A DNA stretch of 9,749 nucleotides. It comes from Bacteroidota bacterium (GTDB lineage: Bacteria > Bacteroidota > Ignavibacteria > Ignavibacteriales > Ignavibacteriaceae). Location of the stretch: positions 1 to 9,749 of the forward strand of contig JAEYUD010000256.1 in assembly GCA_023433685.1 (NCBI GenBank), given 5' to 3'. Every line of letters starts with the position of its first letter. Position 1 is the stretch's first letter. The position numbers and the translations under genes are program-made. Positions 7,618-9,749 of the stretch are shown piece after piece. Below the pieces are notes generated by a model. That model saw only the letters and a list, made by a program, of their open reading frames with translations, was not told the DNA's origin and ran no database searches.

Positions 7618-8706
7618 ATGATATTAGAAACCACAAGAGGTGATGGAAGCGATATTCTGATCTACTCAGAGAACCGCTTTGACCTCGAAAACAATTTCCG
7701 GATGGTCCGGCGGAACATAGGTATTCACAACCCTATCAGGATTCATTACAACGAAGTCTGTACTTATGTTAACGACCTTCAACCAAAGACGATCGTAGCA
7801 TACCGCCTTCTTACCAATCTCGAAGATTTTGATATTAATTACGTTAAATACGGTCAGCAGGTTCTTATAAACTCTGTCAGGGAAGTTATATATTTTGATC
7901 CCATTTACTGCATCAAAGAGATGGAAGACAATGGATTTCTGAAAGATGAGCCCGATCTCAGGTTCAGGATCCAGCAGGTTGGAATTAAATCGCACGGGAT
8001 GCAGGATGGAATGTCACAGTATGAGGAATCATACTCATTCGATCTTGAAGCAAACGAAGTGCAAAATCAGAATGACAGGGCATTTGCCGAACTGATCTGT
8101 GCTTTTGACGAGATCGATTTCGACCGTGTGATAAGTAATCTCTCGACCAATGAAGTGATCGATTCACCAAAGGCAGAGACTCCCAAACCGGAACCGCAAG
8201 CGCAGAACCGTTCCGTGTTTCAGGCACTCACCTCTGAGGATCTCGGGTTTCAAAAGAAAAACACAGCCGAGACCCCTTCAAAAGTTACCCGCGCGTGGGG
8301 AGTGAGATCTACATCCCTTTTTGAGGAGGATTCGTATTATGATCCAACCAAGGCGGCTCGAAGGGTAAACCCGGCGGATGCCAGAATTGGTTCGACCACT
8401 CAGGCCGATATTTCACCTGGTACAACCGACCAGCAAAGCGCGAGATTCACAGTTGTTGGACAAAGTGGAAGGCCAAAATCAGCTTTTGGTACAACTCAAA
8501 TGTTCGGACGTAATCAGGCGGAGCAGAATGGAAGCACCAAACGTTCAGCATTCTCTGCTTTTCTTGAGAAAAAACGGCAAGATATTTCAGAGAAGAAACC
8601 TGATGAAACTGTTTCGCATGAAGAGATCACCGACTCGATGAAAGAATTCGCGAGTGACCGTGAAAAACGGTTTGTGGTATTAAAACTGAAAAAAGACAAA
8701 TTATAA
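7618..8706 (+). CDS. Hypothetical protein: compact N-terminal domain, long disordered linker, charged C-terminal tail
   Basis: A 362-residue protein I do not recognise. It has no signal peptide or membrane segment, so it is probably cytoplasmic. Residues about 1-130 alternate hydrophobic strands and helices (SDILIYSE, PKTIVAYRLL, REVIYFDP), as in a small alpha/beta domain; a degenerate receiver-like fold is possible but unproven. Residues about 140-170 are acidic (ANEVQNQNDRAFAELICAFDEIDFD). Residues about 175-330 are rich in Pro, Gln, Ser, Thr and Gly (PKAETPKPEPQAQ, GSTTQADISPGTTDQQ) and look disordered. The last 40 residues are strongly charged and end in FVVLKLKKDKL. TGA at 7612-7614 precedes the ATG in frame, fixing it as the earliest start; the ribosome binding site is poor. 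It is monocistronic, with a terminator before and after, and convergent with the ATPase gene. Codon use looks like that of its neighbours, with no sign of recent transfer. Confidence 0.75.
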   Translation: MILETTRGDGSDILIYSENRFDLENNFRMVRRNIGIHNPIRIHYNEVCTYVNDLQPKTIVAYRLLTNLEDFDINYVKYGQQVLINSVREVIYFDPIYCIKEMEDNGFLKDEPDLRFRIQQVGIKSHGMQDGMSQYEESYSFDLEANEVQNQNDRAFAELICAFDEIDFDRVISNLSTNEVIDSPKAETPKPEPQAQNRSVFQALTSEDLGFQKKNTAETPSKVTRAWGVRSTSLFEEDSYYDPTKAARRVNPADARIGSTTQADISPGTTDQQSARFTVVGQSGRPKSAFGTTQMFGRNQAEQNGSTKRSAFSAFLEKKRQDISEKKPDETVSHEEITDSMKEFASDREKRFVVLKLKKDKL

Positions 8707-8738
8707 AAAAAAGGCTGCCGGTAAGGGCAGCCTTTTTT
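8707..8738. terminator. Bidirectional intrinsic terminator between convergent genes
   Basis: Left arm AAAAAAGGCTGCC (8707-8719), loop GGTAAG, right arm GGCAGCCTTTTTT (8726-8738). A perfect 13-bp stem has T runs on both strands. It begins directly after the stop codon of the 7618 gene and ends one base before the stop codon of the ATPase gene, so one hairpin serves both. Confidence 0.9.
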
Positions 8739-8739
8739 G

Positions 8740-9749
8740 TTAGAAACGGTCGTTCTCAAAGTCAGAGAGGTCGTCTTCCTCATCTGAATTGTCAAGAGTG
8801 AACATGGAAGAGAGCATGTCTCTGAAGACGAATTTGCCCGAAAGTCCGAATTTGCCCAGAAGTGAAAACTCACTCATACCGTGCAGTAAAAACTCGGCGA
8901 AAAGTGCCTGCTCCTCTTTATCTATTCCGGCAACATGTTTGGAAACCAGCCTGAAGAGACCCGGAACAGTTTCAAGAGAGGAGTGCCAGGTTTTACCGTC
9001 AACTTGACTTAAAAGATCGAGAACATTTCCTTTTGCAAACCAGTCAAGAATTTCGGAATATTCCTTTTTACCCTCTTCATCCTTTCCTTTTTTCTCGGGA
9101 GAAGGGAAGTAATTAAGGAAGACAGTTCTGATCGCCTTCGAAATAAGCATGTGAGCCACAACGGCGGAACCTTCCTGCTCTCCCTCATACACAAGCTCAA
9201 TCTTCCCCGTAATTGAAGGAACGATCTCATACAGATCGCTTATCCGAACGGAGACAGTCTGCTCCTTGTTCCTGAGGGCACGCAACTCAGCGGAACTGTG
9301 CAGGTTTTCGTAGCCGGAAATGGTTAACCTGGCTGAAACGCCGCTTTTCTCATCGATATACTCACTTTTTCTTGCTTCGAAAGCGATCTGCTCAAGAAGA
9401 TCCTCGATAAGTGGTGAGCATTTGATCATCTGTTTCTGGTCGGAGTGGAGTCTGGCTTCCTGCTTGGTGATCGCCTTCGCGGTTGAAATTTCCTTCGGAT
9501 AATGGGTGAGTATCTGACTGTCGATCCTGTCTTTGAGTGGAGTGACGATCGACCCGCGATTGGTATAATCTTCAGGGTTTGCGGTGAAAACGAACTGAAT
9601 ATCAAGCGGAAGTTTCATTCTGAAACCACGGATTTGAATATCCTCTTCCTGAAGGATGTTGAAGAGGGCAACCTGAATACGTGCCTGGAGATCGGGCAAT
9701 TCGTTTATTACAAAAATCGAACGGTGCGAACGGGGGATCAGTCCATAAT
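8740..9749 (-). CDS. MoxR/Mg-chelatase-like AAA+ ATPase (C-terminal part, start beyond right edge)
   Basis: The open frame continues to the right edge, giving 335 residues without an N-terminus; the TTG at 9699 lies inside the ATPase core and is not the start. The first residues read YGLIPRSHRSIFVINELPDL, the Walker B region of the bacterial 'magnesium chelatase'/MoxR-like AAA+ family, with Asn-Glu where Asp-Glu is usual. Next come FVFTANPEDYTNRG (sensor 1 Asn) and PLKDRIDSQI (arginine-finger region). The later VSARLTISGYEN...RISDLYEIVPSITGKIELVYEG is the lid and family-specific part. Walker A lies outside the window. The last 15 residues are an Asp/Glu-rich tail (SDEEDDLSDFENDRF). MoxR-type ATPases typically work with VWA-domain partners as chaperone-like remodellers in the cytoplasm; a partner gene, if any, is not in view. 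It is a general AAA+ protein, not a chlorophyll-synthesis chelatase by any evidence here. Confidence 0.88.
   Translation of the reverse strand, partial: YGLIPRSHRSIFVINELPDLQARIQVALFNILQEEDIQIRGFRMKLPLDIQFVFTANPEDYTNRGSIVTPLKDRIDSQILTHYPKEISTAKAITKQEARLHSDQKQMIKCSPLIEDLLEQIAFEARKSEYIDEKSGVSARLTISGYENLHSSAELRALRNKEQTVSVRISDLYEIVPSITGKIELVYEGEQEGSAVVAHMLISKAIRTVFLNYFPSPEKKGKDEEGKKEYSEILDWFAKGNVLDLLSQVDGKTWHSSLETVPGLFRLVSKHVAGIDKEEQALFAEFLLHGMSEFSLLGKFGLSGKFVFRDMLSSMFTLDNSDEEDDLSDFENDRF

Noticed and set aside
8514..8873. Minus-strand open frame of 119 codons spanning the 8707-8738 terminator
   Set aside because: It runs through a strong hairpin terminator and across the ends of two convergent genes; a chance frame.
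8740..9699. ATPase starting at the TTG at 9699
   Set aside because: The frame is open to the window edge and the residues upstream (YGLIPRS...IFVINE) are conserved family sequence, so this TTG is an internal leucine.

Overview
The window looks like chromosomal DNA from an Ignavibacteria-type bacterium (Ignavibacteriota/Chlorobiota, next to Bacteroidota). The main reason is the long secreted protein at 4533-7442. It ends in a YPNPFNP...(T)SGVYFYELKA...KKMVLLK tail, the type IX secretion (T9SS type A) sorting domain in the form common in Ignavibacteria. Supporting signs are a Bacteroidota-like AAA+ 'magnesium chelatase' ATPase at the right edge, a long secreted S9 peptidase and moderate GC. The taxon is inferred from protein style only. 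I see no mobile element, CRISPR array, rRNA or tRNA.

Layout. (1) Positions 1-3768, minus strand: three genes that read as one operon, in transcription order a YbaK/EbsC-type aminoacyl-tRNA deacylase (3768-3301), a secreted S9 prolyl-oligopeptidase-family peptidase (3207-358), and the 5' part of an ACC deaminase/D-cysteine desulfhydrase-family PLP enzyme running off the left edge (386-1). The PLP enzyme probably starts at a TTG codon inside the 3' end of the peptidase gene, so it is easily missed. (2) 3769-3936: divergent intergenic region. (3) 3937-7442, plus strand: a small lipoprotein and the large T9SS cargo protein, 26 bp apart, ending at a strong intrinsic terminator (7456-7493). (4) 7494-8706, plus strand: an upstream region with an 18-bp-period direct repeat and one gene of unknown function. 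(5) 8707-8738: a two-way terminator shared with the convergent last gene. (6) 8740-9749, minus strand: C-terminal part of a MoxR/Mg-chelatase-like AAA+ ATPase whose start lies beyond the right edge.

How the genes may work together. The minus-strand cluster handles peptides, amino acids and tRNA quality control. The deacylase and the PLP enzyme belong to families that both can act on misplaced cysteine (Cys-tRNA-Pro and D-cysteine), though the substrates here are not proven. The lipoprotein and T9SS cargo form an envelope/surface pair. The orphan gene at 7618 is insulated by terminators on both sides and is the least explained item. Apart from it, I see no convincing undescribed multi-gene system; most genes belong to known families.
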